A stretch of DNA of 64,000 bases, taken from NCBI RefSeq assembly GCF_023887685.1, contig NZ_JAMWMR010000002.1, forward strand, positions 351,619-415,618, in the 5' to 3' direction. Origin of the DNA: Streptomyces macrolidinus (GTDB lineage Bacteria > Actinomycetota > Actinomycetes > Streptomycetales > Streptomycetaceae). Under the pieces are notes generated by a model. That model saw nothing but the letters and a program-made list of their open reading frames with translations, made no database searches and was not told the DNA's origin. How positions within the stretch are numbered: the stretch's first letter is position 1; each line of letters begins with the position of its first letter. Made by a program: the position numbers and the translations under genes. This document shows, piece after piece, positions 8,343 through 17,489 of this stretch.

Positions 8343-9704
8343 TTACAACACCGGCAGGTTCTTGCGCAGTTCGAACGCCGTGACCTCGCTGCGGTACTCC
8401 TCCCACTCCTGGCGCTTGTTGCGCAGGAAGAAGTCGAAGACGTGCTCGCCGAGCGTGCTCGCGATCAGGTCGCTGTGCTCCATCAGCGTGAGGGCCTCGC
8501 CCAGGTTCTGCGGCAGCGGGTCGATGCCCATCGCGCGACGCTCGCGGTTGGTCAGCGCCCAGACGTCGTCCTCGGCGCCCGGCGGGAGTTCGTAGCCCTC
8601 CTCGATGCCCTTCAGACCGGCGGCGAGCAGGACCGCGTAGGTCAGATACGGGTTGGCGCCCGAGTCGATCGAGCGGACCTCGACGCGCGCCGAACCCGTC
8701 TTGCCCGGCTTGTACATGGGCACGCGCACCAGCGCCGAGCGGTTGTTGTGGCCCCAGCAGATGTACGACGGCGCCTCGCCGCCCGCGCCCGCGGTGCGCT
8801 CGGAGCCGCCCCAGATGCGCTTGTAGGAGTTCACCCACTGGTTGGTGACCGCCGAGGCCTCCGCCGCGTGCCGCAGCAGGCCCGCGATGAACGAGCGGCC
8901 GACCTTGGAGAGTTGGTACTCCGCGCCGGACTCGTAGAACGCGTTCCGGTCACCCTCGAACAGGGACAGATGGGTGTGCATCCCGCTGCCCGGGTGCTCC
9001 GAGAACGGCTTGGGCATGAACGTCGCCTGGACGCCCTGCTCCAGCGCGACCTGCTTCATGACCAGGCGGAAGGTCATGATGTTGTCGGCCGTGGAGAGCG
9101 CGTCGGCGTAGCGCAGGTCGATCTCCTGCTGGCCGGGGGCGCCCTCGTGGTGGGAGAACTCGACGGAGATGCCCATCGACTCCAGCATCGTGATCGCCTG
9201 GCGACGGAAGTCCTGGCCGACGCTCTGCGGGGTGTAGTCGAAGTAGCCGGAGTTGTCGGCCGGGGTGGGCGGGGTGCCGTCCAGGGGCTTGTTCTTCAGC
9301 AGGAAGAACTCGATCTCCGGGTGGGTGTAGAAGGTGAAGCCCAGGTCGGAGGCACGGGCGAGGGCGCGCTTGAGGACGTATCTCGGGTCGGCGAAGGACG
9401 GGGAGCCGTCGGGCATGAGGATGTCGCAGAACATCCGGGCCGTACCCGGCGCCTCGGCGCGCCACGGCAGTATCTGGAAGGTCGAGGGGTCCGGCCTGGC
9501 GATCATGTCGGACTCGTAGACCCGGGCGAAGCCCTCGATGGCGGAGCCGTCGAAGCCGATGCCCTCGTCGAAGGCCTGCTCCAGCTCGGCGGGCGCCACG
9601 GCCACCGACTTCAGGAAGCCCAGCACGTCCGTGAACCACAGACGTACGAACCGGATGTCGCGCTCCTCCAACGTCCGGAGCACGAACTCCTGCTGCTTGT
9701 CCAT
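8343..9704 (-). CDS. glnA2: GlnA2-type glutamine-synthetase-family enzyme (probable gamma-glutamylpolyamine synthetase)
   Basis: A 453-residue GSI-fold ligase. Recognisable parts are the grasp domain (MDKQQEFVLRTLEERDIRFV), the latch-loop region FDGSAIEGF, the metal-ligand segments PEIEFFLL and EFSHHEGAPGQQEIDLRY, the ATP site KPFSEHPGSGMHTHLSLF and the substrate region NNRSALVRVP. The nearest family with this start and length, and with glnE as neighbour, is Streptomyces GlnA2, reported to glutamylate polyamines rather than make glutamine. I start at ATG 9704; an ATG at 9719 would add five residues (MGKRK) but has no usable spacing. Assignment to GlnA2 rather than a true GS is by family resemblance and synteny. 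Confidence 0.88.
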   Translation of the reverse strand: MDKQQEFVLRTLEERDIRFVRLWFTDVLGFLKSVAVAPAELEQAFDEGIGFDGSAIEGFARVYESDMIARPDPSTFQILPWRAEAPGTARMFCDILMPDGSPSFADPRYVLKRALARASDLGFTFYTHPEIEFFLLKNKPLDGTPPTPADNSGYFDYTPQSVGQDFRRQAITMLESMGISVEFSHHEGAPGQQEIDLRYADALSTADNIMTFRLVMKQVALEQGVQATFMPKPFSEHPGSGMHTHLSLFEGDRNAFYESGAEYQLSKVGRSFIAGLLRHAAEASAVTNQWVNSYKRIWGGSERTAGAGGEAPSYICWGHNNRSALVRVPMYKPGKTGSARVEVRSIDSGANPYLTYAVLLAAGLKGIEEGYELPPGAEDDVWALTNRERRAMGIDPLPQNLGEALTLMEHSDLIASTLGEHVFDFFLRNKRQEWEEYRSEVTAFELRKNLPVL

Positions 9705-9921
9705 CTTCCGCTTCCCCATCCTTGCTGGTCAGACCGCCTGTGTCCGCCGTCGTCACGGGAGCCGGCCGGGCACCTGGGCATCACACCACACCAGCGTTTC
9801 ACGTGCATTGCGGTGCCCTGTCGCCCATCTTGCCCCCTCTCGCCCGTGTCCGTAACGGTCCGTCGCGCCCCCGCAAGGGCCGGATGGCACTTTCCCCACG
9901 TGAGCGATCCCACCCGCCCAT

Positions 9922-9944
9922 AAGTTGCATCTGAAATACCACTT
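9922..9944. promoter_or_regulatory. Probable NsrR operator overlapping the hmp promoter
   Basis: An imperfect 23-bp inverted repeat: left arm AAGTTGCAT, 5-nt centre CTGAA, right arm ATACCACTT (whose complement reads AAGTGGTAT). Its length and AT-rich flanks fit the 11-1-11 layout of Streptomyces NsrR sites. It covers a candidate -35 TTGCAT (9925-9930), with a candidate -10 TACCGT at 9949-9954 (18-bp spacer), so binding would block transcription of hmp. Confidence 0.65.
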
Positions 9945-10006
9945 TCCATACCGTCTGATGCAGACGATCGACCACAGACGATCGACTGAGTCATCCAGGA
10001 GTGACG

Positions 10007-11185
10007 ATGCTGTCCGAGCAGTCCGCGGCGACCGTCCGCGCCACCCTTCCCGCCGTCGGCGCGGCCATCGGCGAGATCACCAAGTCGTTCTACGGCAAGA
10101 TGTTCGACGCCCACCCCGAGCTGCTGCGCGATCTGTTCAACCGCGGCAACCAGGCCTCCGGCGCCCAGCAGCAGGCGCTCGCCGGTTCCATCGCCGCCTT
10201 CGCGACCCACCTGGTCGACCACCCCGACGAGCGCCCCGACGTGATGCTCAGCCGCATCGCCCACAAGCACGCCTCGCTGCACATCGTCCCCGAGCAGTAC
10301 CCGATCGTGTACGAACACCTGTTCGCCGCCATCGCGGAGGTGCTCGGCGACGCGGTCACCCCCGAGGTCGCCGCCGCCTGGAGCGAGGTCTACTGGCTGA
10401 TGGCCAACGCCCTGATCGCCATCGAGAAGCGGCTGTACGAGCAGAGCGGGCAGACGGAATGGCGTGAGTGGAAGGTCGTCGAGCGGATCGAGGAGACCCC
10501 CGACGTCGCCACCTTCAAGCTGAGCCCGGTCGACGACGCGCCGGTGCCCGACTCCCGCGCGGGCCAGTACGTCTCGGTCGGCGTCCACCTCGCGGACGGC
10601 GCCCGGCAGATCCGCCAGTACAGCCTGACCGCGGCCCCCGGCTCGTCGGTACGGCAGTTCGCCGTCAAGCGGGTGCTCGGTGACGCCACGACCCCCGACG
10701 GCGAGGTCTCGAACCACCTGCACGCCCACGTGCACGAGGGCGACGTCCTCCAGCTCTCCGCCCCGTACGGCGACCTGGTCCTGGACGCCACCGACGCGCC
10801 CCTGCTGCTCGCCTCCGCCGGTATCGGCGTGACCCCGATGATCGCGATGCTGGAGCAGCTCGCCGAGTCCGGTCACCGCGCCCCGGTCACCGTGGTCCAC
10901 GCCGACCGCACCCCCGCCACGCACGCCCTGCGCGGCGACCACGAGGCCTTCGCCGCCAAGCTGCCGGACGCGGCCGTGCACTTCTGGTACGAGCAGGACG
11001 CCCCGGAGTCCGCGCACACCGGCCGGGTCGACCTGACCGCCGTGCCGGTGGCCTCGGGCACGCACGCCTACCTGTGCGGTCCGCTGCCCTTCATGCGCGC
11101 GGTGCGCGCCCAGCTCATCGAGAAGGGTGTGGCGCCCGCCGACATCCACTACGAGGTCTTCGGGCCGGACCTCTGGCTCGCGTGA
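10007..11185 (+). CDS. hmp: Flavohaemoglobin, nitric-oxide dioxygenase
   Basis: A 392-residue three-domain protein. The globin domain (1-140) carries a Tyr in SFYGKMFDAHPELL (B10 position) and the proximal His in RIAHKHASLHIV. The FAD domain has RQYSLTAAP, and the NAD domain has GIGVTPMIAML and ends CGPLPFMRAV...YEVFGP. It converts NO plus O2 to nitrate using NADH. The ATG has AGGAG at 5 nt; a GTG six bases upstream is less well placed. An NsrR-like operator covers the promoter and the nsrR gene lies just downstream in convergent orientation, so NO-responsive control is very likely. It sits between conserved core genes. Confidence 0.95.
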   Translation: MLSEQSAATVRATLPAVGAAIGEITKSFYGKMFDAHPELLRDLFNRGNQASGAQQQALAGSIAAFATHLVDHPDERPDVMLSRIAHKHASLHIVPEQYPIVYEHLFAAIAEVLGDAVTPEVAAAWSEVYWLMANALIAIEKRLYEQSGQTEWREWKVVERIEETPDVATFKLSPVDDAPVPDSRAGQYVSVGVHLADGARQIRQYSLTAAPGSSVRQFAVKRVLGDATTPDGEVSNHLHAHVHEGDVLQLSAPYGDLVLDATDAPLLLASAGIGVTPMIAMLEQLAESGHRAPVTVVHADRTPATHALRGDHEAFAAKLPDAAVHFWYEQDAPESAHTGRVDLTAVPVASGTHAYLCGPLPFMRAVRAQLIEKGVAPADIHYEVFGPDLWLA

Positions 11186-11208
11186 GCGACCCTCGCACCT
11201 GACCCATC

Positions 11209-11242
11209 GACGTCCGCCGTGTCCTGTGACGCGGCGGACGTC
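11209..11242. terminator. Bidirectional terminator hairpin between hmp and nsrR
   Basis: An 11-bp perfect stem, GACGTCCGCCG (11209-11219) paired with CGGCGGACGTC (11232-11242), with a 12-nt loop. It lies between convergent hmp and nsrR, so it can serve both genes. Confidence 0.8.
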
Positions 11243-11278
11243 GCGCGTTCCCCTGTTCCGGGCAAGGACGGCGAGCGG

Positions 11279-11722
11279 TCAGGGCTGCCTGCGGGAGATC
11301 TCCAGCAGCAGGGGGCCGGTCGGCGCCGCGGCCACGTCCTCGATCGTCAGCGGGTCCAGCGAGACGAAGAACGCCTCCTGGGCCTGGCGCAGCGCGCCGC
11401 GCAAGCGGCATCCGGAGCTGAGCGGGCAGGGCGCGTTGGTGACGCCCTCGCAGTCGACCACGTCACCGCCGCCCTCGAAGGCGCGGACGAGCCCGCCTAT
11501 CGACGCCGTACGGCCCGCCTCGGTGAGCGCCAGCCCACCGCCCCGGCCGCGCCGGGCCTCCAGCAGCCCCCGGTGACGCAGATCGGCGACCACCTTCGCG
11601 GCATGCGTGTACGGCACGTCCATGTGCGCCGCCACCTCACGGGTCGTGGGGGTCGAGCCGTCGGCGACGGCGAGCCGCATCAGGACGCGCAGCGCGATGT
11701 CGGTGGAACGCAGCAGCCGCAT
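11279..11722 (-). CDS. nsrR: Rrf2-family Fe-S regulator, NsrR (NO sensor)
   Basis: A 147-residue Rrf2 protein: winged helix at residues 1-80 (VAAHMDVPYTHAAKVVADLR recognition region, wing RRGRGGGLAL) and a three-cysteine cluster segment. The cysteines fall at 91, 99 and 105, and Asp8 is present; in Streptomyces NsrR three Cys plus Asp8 bind a [4Fe-4S] cluster that reacts with NO. The first Cys-Cys spacing (seven intervening residues) is longer than the five I recall for the S. coelicolor protein. It would repress hmp and probably itself; its own upstream region (about 11740-11770) has only a weak dyad. Convergent with hmp. Confidence 0.9.
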   Translation of the reverse strand: MRLLRSTDIALRVLMRLAVADGSTPTTREVAAHMDVPYTHAAKVVADLRHRGLLEARRGRGGGLALTEAGRTASIGGLVRAFEGGGDVVDCEGVTNAPCPLSSGCRLRGALRQAQEAFFVSLDPLTIEDVAAAPTGPLLLEISRRQP

Positions 11723-11886
11723 GCGTTCAGCCTAATGCCCGCATCAAATAATGGACATCTGTGGTTCAAGTTATCGACAGGTAAGCCGCTTCTTCGGTCA
11801 TTCCGTGTCTCCCGCTCCCCCGGCTCTCCCCTTCCCACTACCATCGGCGGGCCCGTCCGTCCCTCTCCTCTCCCCAAGGACTCGCC

Positions 11887-12585
11887 ATGGACAGCGCCCC
11901 CCAGCCCGGGACCGGCCCCGCCGAGCGCGCCCGCAAGCACCGCAACCGGACCCTGACGATCGGGGCCACCATGGCCGTCGTCGCCGGTCTCGCCGTCGGC
12001 GGTGTCGTCCTGGTCGACGCGCAGTCCGGGGGCAAGGCCGCCGCGGCGAGCGACGCGAAGCCGGGCGGTTCTCCGCAGGCGGGCAGCCCGATGGCGGGCG
12101 ACCCTGCGGCGAGCGGCACGAAGACCTCGGGCCACTTCGTCACGGGCGCCGACGGCGTGAAGACCTGGAAGGGCACGCTGGGCCGCAACCACACCACGAA
12201 CCCGGTGACGTACCCCATGAAGCCCCCGGTCGGCGGCGACCACCACCCGGTCTGGCAGAACTGCAACGGCGACGTCTATCCGAAGCCGGTGGCCGACGTC
12301 CACGCCGTGCACGCGCTGGAGCACGGCGCGGTCTGGGTCACGTACACCAGCAAGGCGTCCAAGGCGGACGTCGACGCGCTCGCGGCCAAGGTCAGGAAGA
12401 CCCCGTACACCCTGATGAGCCCGGTCGAGGACCAGAAGGACCCGCTCATGCTCACCGCCTGGGCCCATCAGCGCACGGTCGAGAGCGCGACCGACCCGGC
12501 CGTCGACGCGTTCTTCGGCCGGTTCGTCCAGGGCCCCCAGACGCCCGAGCCCGGCGCCACCTGCAGCGGCGGGGTGACCCGATGA
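11887..12585 (+). CDS. Membrane-anchored DUF3105 protein
   Basis: A 232-residue protein with a short basic cytoplasmic N-terminus, one membrane helix (TIGATMAVVAGLAVGGVVLV, about residues 28-47), a Gly/Ala/Pro/Ser linker and an extracytoplasmic DUF3105 domain. The domain has GGDHHPVWQNCNGDVYPKPV, VHALEHGAVWVTY and LTAWAHQ, rich in His, Cys and Trp. The His-rich motifs suggest metal binding, but the function of the family is not established. Its stop overlaps the start of the DUF305 gene (ATGA at 12582-12585), so the two are translationally coupled. The same pair is common in actinobacteria. Confidence 0.85.
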   Translation: MDSAPQPGTGPAERARKHRNRTLTIGATMAVVAGLAVGGVVLVDAQSGGKAAAASDAKPGGSPQAGSPMAGDPAASGTKTSGHFVTGADGVKTWKGTLGRNHTTNPVTYPMKPPVGGDHHPVWQNCNGDVYPKPVADVHAVHALEHGAVWVTYTSKASKADVDALAAKVRKTPYTLMSPVEDQKDPLMLTAWAHQRTVESATDPAVDAFFGRFVQGPQTPEPGATCSGGVTR

Positions 12586-13220
12586 GGCACCTCGGCTGGA
12601 TCGCCGGGGCCGCGACGGCAGCGCTGGTCGCGGCCGGGGCGGTCACCTACGCGATCGCCGAGGACGGCGGCGGTTCCGGCTCCACCACGAAGGCGCCCAC
12701 CGCCGACTCCGCGGACGCGGGCTTCGCGCGGGACATGGCGGTCCATCATCAGCAGGCCGTCGAGATGTCGTTCGTCGTCCGCGACCGCACCCGCGACGAG
12801 GACGTGCGCAGGCTCGCGTACGACATCGCGCAGACGCAGGCCAACCAGCGCGGCATGCTGCTGGGTTGGCTCGATCTGTGGGGGCTGCCCAAGGTGTCCC
12901 CCGACCCGCCGATGACCTGGATGGGCATGGGCGGCACGGCCTCCGGCAAGGACGGCGCGCTGATGCCGGGCATGGCCACCAACACCGAGCTGAAGAAGCT
13001 GGGTTCGCTGAGCGGCAAGCAGGCCGAGATCCTCTACCTCCAGCTCATGACCGACCATCACCGGGGCGGCGTCCACATGGCCGAGGGCTGCGCGACCAGG
13101 TGCACGGTCGGCGTGGAGAAGAGGCTCGCGCAGGGCATGGTCGACTCCCAGCGCTCGGAGATCGAGCTGATGACGACCATGCTCAAGGAGCGGGGAGCGA
13201 AGCCGCGCGCTCAGGGATAG
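12582..13220 (+). CDS. DUF305 ferritin-like-fold exported protein
   Basis: A 212-residue protein with an N-terminal signal/anchor (HLGWIAGAATAALVAAGAVTYAIA) and a DUF305 domain. The two family hallmarks are FARDMAVHHQQAVEMS (about residue 50) and LQLMTDHHRGGVHMAE (about residue 155), each with a paired His and a Met. DUF305 proteins are helical, ferritin-like, and often near metal (copper) homeostasis genes; a metal role here is inference. It is coupled to the upstream DUF3105 gene by a 4-bp overlap. Confidence 0.87.
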   Translation: MRHLGWIAGAATAALVAAGAVTYAIAEDGGGSGSTTKAPTADSADAGFARDMAVHHQQAVEMSFVVRDRTRDEDVRRLAYDIAQTQANQRGMLLGWLDLWGLPKVSPDPPMTWMGMGGTASGKDGALMPGMATNTELKKLGSLSGKQAEILYLQLMTDHHRGGVHMAEGCATRCTVGVEKRLAQGMVDSQRSEIELMTTMLKERGAKPRAQG

Positions 13221-13451
13221 TCGGCGCCCAGGCGGCACACGGGCCCAAGAGGGAGCCGTCGAAACTACCCCAAACTCCCGCCACCGACAGTCACTTGAGC
13301 CTTCCTTGGCCTTTCCATTCCCCTGACATGAACCGTTCATCGCCAGAGTGGCCCCACCGCGTGATCTCTTCACCGCGCCCACGTCGCGCGGCGCTCTCCG
13401 CGGATCAGCGACGGACCACGACATGCGACGAACCGCATCGCAGGGGGTTTC

Positions 13452-15389
13452 ATGAGATCCAATCGTGCCAAGGCGCGCGCCGGAGTGAGCCTGGCGGCCA
13501 CGCTGCCGCTGCTCGCCGGTGCTCTGGCGCTCGGCATACCCGCGGCCCACGCCGCGGACAACCCCGGCCGGGCCACGCTCGCGGGCACCAAGCCCACGTG
13601 GGCGACGGCCACGGCGGACCGGGGCGCCACGAGCGACGCCACCAAGGTCACCGCCCGGGTCTATCTCGCCGGTCGCGACGCGGCGGGTCTGACCGCCTAC
13701 GCGACGGCCGTGTCCGACCCGAAGTCGCCCCAGTACGGCAAGTACTTGAGCGCCAAGGAGGCGCAGCGGCGCTTCGGCGCCACCAAGGCGCAGATCATCG
13801 CGGTGACCGAGTGGCTGACGGCGTCCGGTCTGAAGGTCACCGGCACCACGGCGCACTACCTCACCGTCACCGGTGACGCGACCGCCGTGCAGAAGGCGTT
13901 CGCCGCCAGGCTGCACAACTACACCAAGGGCAACCGGACTTACCGCGCCCCGGAGCGGGCCGCGTCCGTGCCCGCCGCGCTCCGGGACGCGGTCCTCACC
14001 GTCTCCGGTCTGGACAACGCCCCGCACAAGGCGAGCCACAAGGACACGCTGCCGCCGCCGGACGCCGTGTTCCGCAACTCCGGCCCGTTCTCCTCGTACT
14101 ACGGCTCGAACACGGCCACCACGCTGCCCAAGGCGTACGGTCAGCACGTCCCGTACGCGGTCAGGGGCTACACCGGCAAGCAGCTCCGTGCCGCGTACGG
14201 CGCGCGCTCGGCGACCGGCAAGGGCGTGACCGTCGCGATCACCGACGCGTACGCCTCCCCGACCATCGCCCAGGACGCGGCGGCCTACGCCAAGAAGAAC
14301 GGCGACGCGCCCTACAAGAAGGGGCAGTTGACCCAGGTCCTGCCGGACGACTACACGAAGACCGAGGAGTGCGGGGCGGCCGGCTGGTACGGCGAGGAGA
14401 CCCTCGACGTCGAGGCCGTGCACGCGGTGGCTCCGCAGGCGAACATCGTGTACGTCGGCGGCGCCTCCTGCTACGACGACGACCTGCTCGACTCGCTGAG
14501 CAAGGTCGTCGACAGCCACCTGGCGGACATCGTCTCCAACTCGTGGGGCGACCTCGAGTCCAACCAGACCCCGGACCTGGCCGCGGCCTACGACCAGATC
14601 TTCCAGCTCGGCGCGGTGCAGGGCATCGGCTTCTACTTCTCCTCCGGTGACGACGGCGACGAGGTCGCCAACACCGGCACGAAGCAGGTCGACATGCCGG
14701 CCAACTCGGCCTGGGTGACGGCGGTCGGCGGTACCTCGCTGGCGGTCGGCAAGGGCGACAAGTACCAGTTCGAGACCGGCTGGGGCACCACGCGTGCCGC
14801 GCTGTCCGCGGACGGCAAGAGCTGGACGGACTTCCCCGGCGCGTTCAACTCGGGCGCGGGCGGCGGCACCAGCCGGACCGTGCCGCAGCCTTCGTACCAG
14901 AAGGGCGTCGTCCCGAACGCGCTCGCCAAGGCGAACCGCCCGGCCGGCAACCGCGTCGTCCCGGACATCGCGGCGGTCGCCGACCCGAACACCGGCTTCC
15001 TCGTCGGCCAGACGCAGACCTTCCCCGACGGGTCGCAGCAGTACTCCGAGTACCGCATCGGCGGCACCTCGCTCGCCGCTCCGGTGATCGCGGCCGTCCA
15101 GGCGCTCGCCCAGCAGGAGCGCGGCAAGCCGATCGGCTTCGCCAACCCGGCGCTGTACCAGCGCTACGGCTCGAAGGTCTACCACGACGTGGTGGACAAG
15201 CCGAACGGCAAGGAGTACGCGGTCGCCCGCGTCGACTTCGCCAACACCTACGACGCCTCCGAGGGTCTGCTCACCTCGGTGCGCAGCCTCGGCAAGGACA
15301 GCTCCCTGAAGGCCGTCCGCGGCTACGACGACGTCACCGGGGTGGGCTCGCCCGCTCCCGGCTACGTCGAGTCCTGGCGCCGTCACTGA
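13452..15389 (+). CDS. Secreted S53-family protease (sedolisin/kumamolisin type)
   Basis: A 645-residue preproprotease. The signal peptide runs to about AHAAD (residue 36). A Pro-kumamolisin domain follows (about 50-190, with SPQYGKYLSAKEAQRRFG). The catalytic domain supplies Glu and Asp in GEETLDVEAVHA, Asp in SNSWGD, and the nucleophile in the sedolisin motif GGTSLAAP. The C-terminal YDDVTGVGSP supplies the calcium site. Such enzymes are secreted and self-activate at acidic pH. The ATG is preceded by AGGGGG at 4 nt. It stands alone: about 230 bp of non-coding sequence precedes it and a repeat array follows. Confidence 0.95.
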   Translation: MRSNRAKARAGVSLAATLPLLAGALALGIPAAHAADNPGRATLAGTKPTWATATADRGATSDATKVTARVYLAGRDAAGLTAYATAVSDPKSPQYGKYLSAKEAQRRFGATKAQIIAVTEWLTASGLKVTGTTAHYLTVTGDATAVQKAFAARLHNYTKGNRTYRAPERAASVPAALRDAVLTVSGLDNAPHKASHKDTLPPPDAVFRNSGPFSSYYGSNTATTLPKAYGQHVPYAVRGYTGKQLRAAYGARSATGKGVTVAITDAYASPTIAQDAAAYAKKNGDAPYKKGQLTQVLPDDYTKTEECGAAGWYGEETLDVEAVHAVAPQANIVYVGGASCYDDDLLDSLSKVVDSHLADIVSNSWGDLESNQTPDLAAAYDQIFQLGAVQGIGFYFSSGDDGDEVANTGTKQVDMPANSAWVTAVGGTSLAVGKGDKYQFETGWGTTRAALSADGKSWTDFPGAFNSGAGGGTSRTVPQPSYQKGVVPNALAKANRPAGNRVVPDIAAVADPNTGFLVGQTQTFPDGSQQYSEYRIGGTSLAAPVIAAVQALAQQERGKPIGFANPALYQRYGSKVYHDVVDKPNGKEYAVARVDFANTYDASEGLLTSVRSLGKDSSLKAVRGYDDVTGVGSPAPGYVESWRRH

Positions 15390-15468
15390 GCACCGGCCGA
15401 CCGGTGTGCCGCGTGTGCCCGTCCCTCGTACCTCGGGGGCGGGCGCCCGCGTCTTCGGGGCACCGTCC

Positions 15469-15524
15469 GCGGGATGTCCCACGCGGGATGTCCCACGCGG
15501 GATGTCCCACGTGGGGTGCCCCAC
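15469..15524. repeat. Four tandem 14-bp palindromic repeats upstream of nadE
   Basis: Three identical units GCGGGATGTCCCAC (15469, 15483, 15497) are followed by GTGGGGTGCCCCAC (15511-15524). Each unit contains the dyad GGGAxGTCCC/GGGGTGCCCC and together they could fold as a ladder of hairpins or bind a dimeric regulator repeatedly. The array ends 46 bp upstream of the nadE start codon, close to where its promoter should be. Confidence 0.8.
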
Positions 15525-15570
15525 ACCCCATTGTGTCGCTCTGACGATTACTGGCGTCTAGACTGGTCGG

Positions 15571-17322
15571 GTGCCTCAACTACGTCTCGCCCTGAATCAG
15601 ATCGACTCGACCGTCGGTGATCTTGCCGCCAACGCCGAGGCGATCGTCCGCTGGACCCGGCACTCCGCCGAGCGCGGAGCGCATCTGGCGGCGTTCCCCG
15701 AGATGGCGCTGACCGGATACCCCGTCGAGGACCTGGCCCTGCGGTCCTCCTTCGTCGAGGCCTCGCGGGCGGCCCTGCGGGACCTCGCCGCGCGGCTCGC
15801 CGACGAGGGGCTCGGGGAACTGCCGGTGATCGTCGGCTATCTCGACCGCAGCGAGAGCGCCCAGCCCAAGTACGGCCAGCCCGCCGGTGTTCCGCAGAAC
15901 GCCGCGGCGGTGCTGCACCGCGGGCGGATCGCGCTCACCTTCGCCAAGCACCACCTGCCCAACTACGGCGTCTTCGACGAGTACCGCTACTTCGTGCCCG
16001 GCGACACGATGCCGGTCGTGCGGCTGCACGGCGTCGACATCGCGCTGGCCATCTGCGAGGACCTGTGGCAGGAGGGCGGCCGGGTCCCCGCCGCGCGCAG
16101 CGCGCGGGCCGGGCTGCTGCTCTCGATCAACGCCTCCCCCTATGAGCGGGACAAGGACGACACGCGTCTGGACCTGGTCCGCAAGCGGGCGCAGGAGGCC
16201 GGGTGCACCACCGCCTACCTCGCCATGATCGGCGGGCAGGACGAGCTGGTCTTCGACGGGGACTCGATCGTCGTCGCACCGGACGGCGAAGTGATCGCGC
16301 GGGCGCCGCAGTTCGCCGAGGAGTGCGTGGTCCTGGATCTCGACCTGCCGGCGGCGGAGGACGCCCCCACGGGCGTGGTGGACGACGGTCTGCGCATCGA
16401 CCGGGTGGTGCTGTCCGAGGACCCGCTGCCGGCGTACGAGCCGGAGCGGACGGGCGGGCAGGCCGAGCGGCTGGAGGACGACGCGGAGGTCTACTCGGCG
16501 CTGGTCGTGGGCCTGCGCGCGTATGTGACGAAGAACGGCTTCCGGTCCGTGCTGATCGGCCTGTCCGGCGGCATCGACTCGGCGCTGGTCGCGGCGATCG
16601 CGTGCGACGCGGTGGGCGCGGAGAACGTGTACGGCATCTCGATGCCGTCGAAGTACTCCTCCGAGCACTCCAAGGACGACGCGGCGGAACTGGCCCGGCG
16701 TACCGGCCTGAACTTCCGTACCGTCCCCATCGAGCCGATGTTCGCCGCGTACATGGACTCCCTCGGCCTGACCGGCCTCGCGGAGGAAAACCTCCAGTCC
16801 CGGCTGCGCGGCACGCTGCTGATGGCGGTCTCCAACCAGGAGGGCCACATCGTGCTGGCGCCCGGCAACAAGTCGGAGCTGGCGGTGGGGTATTCGACGC
16901 TCTACGGCGACTCGGTGGGCGCGTACGGCCCGATCAAGGACGTGTACAAGACGTCGATCTTCCAGCTCGCCCAGTGGCGCAACCGCGCCGCCGAGGAGCG
17001 CGGCGAGACCCCGCCGATCCCCGAGAACTCGATCACGAAGCCGCCGAGCGCGGAGCTGCGACCGGGTCAGGTCGACACGGACTCGCTGCCCGACTACCCG
17101 GTCCTGGACGCGATCCTCGACCTGTACGTGGACCAGGACAAGGGCGCGGACACGATCACGGCGGCGGGCTTCGACCGCGACCTGGTGGTGAAGACGCTCC
17201 GCATGGTCGACACCGCGGAGTACAAGCGCCGCCAGTACCCGCCGGGCACGAAGATCTCGGCCAAGGGCTTCGGCAAGGACCGCCGCCTGCCGATCACGAA
17301 CAGGTGGCGCGAGCACATGTAA
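15571..17322 (+). CDS. nadE: Glutamine-dependent NAD+ synthetase
   Basis: A 583-residue two-domain enzyme that amidates nicotinic acid adenine dinucleotide to NAD+. The N-terminal glutaminase (nitrilase fold) has the catalytic Glu in [10 protein letters not shown], Lys in [14 protein letters not shown] and Cys in [11 protein letters not shown]. The C-terminal synthetase has the pyrophosphate loop [14 protein letters not shown], and [19 protein letters not shown]. It starts at GTG 15571 with no strong Shine-Dalgarno, so it may be leaderless or near-leaderless. Tandem palindromic repeats lie just upstream and a strong hairpin lies after the stop. Confidence 0.97.
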   Translation: MPQLRLALNQIDSTVGDLAANAEAIVRWTRHSAERGAHLAAFPEMALTGYPVEDLALRSSFVEASRAALRDLAARLADEGLGELPVIVGYLDRSESAQPKYGQPAGVPQNAAAVLHRGRIALTFAKHHLPNYGVFDEYRYFVPGDTMPVVRLHGVDIALAICEDLWQEGGRVPAARSARAGLLLSINASPYERDKDDTRLDLVRKRAQEAGCTTAYLAMIGGQDELVFDGDSIVVAPDGEVIARAPQFAEECVVLDLDLPAAEDAPTGVVDDGLRIDRVVLSEDPLPAYEPERTGGQAERLEDDAEVYSALVVGLRAYVTKNGFRSVLIGLSGGIDSALVAAIACDAVGAENVYGISMPSKYSSEHSKDDAAELARRTGLNFRTVPIEPMFAAYMDSLGLTGLAEENLQSRLRGTLLMAVSNQEGHIVLAPGNKSELAVGYSTLYGDSVGAYGPIKDVYKTSIFQLAQWRNRAAEERGETPPIPENSITKPPSAELRPGQVDTDSLPDYPVLDAILDLYVDQDKGADTITAAGFDRDLVVKTLRMVDTAEYKRRQYPPGTKISAKGFGKDRRLPITNRWREHM

Positions 17323-17351
17323 CGCCGTACAGGCTCGACGCAGAACAGCGA

Positions 17352-17385
17352 GCAGCCCGCCGACGGGGGAAGATCGGCGGGCTGC
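17352..17385. terminator. Terminator hairpin between nadE and panB
   Basis: A perfect 12-bp stem, GCAGCCCGCCGA (17352-17363) paired with TCGGCGGGCTGC (17374-17385), with a 10-nt loop. It lies just downstream of nadE and between convergent genes. A second GC-rich dyad (GGGCCCCGTACGGGGCC) follows directly. Confidence 0.8.
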
Positions 17386-17489
17386 CGCGGGCCCCGTACG
17401 GGGCCGGGGGAACCGCGCGGCCGGGCGGTGCGAGGCGGCGCGCGGCAGGTCGGCTACCGCCGGGCGGCTGCCGCCCGGCGGTGGACTGC

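Noticed and set aside
15469..15524. CRISPR array
   Set aside because: Units are 14 bp, contiguous, without spacers; same reasoning applies to the other arrays.
12468..15524. A 1018-codon minus-strand frame opposite the DUF305 and protease genes
   Set aside because: No motifs, and it contradicts the well-supported plus-strand genes with signal peptides.
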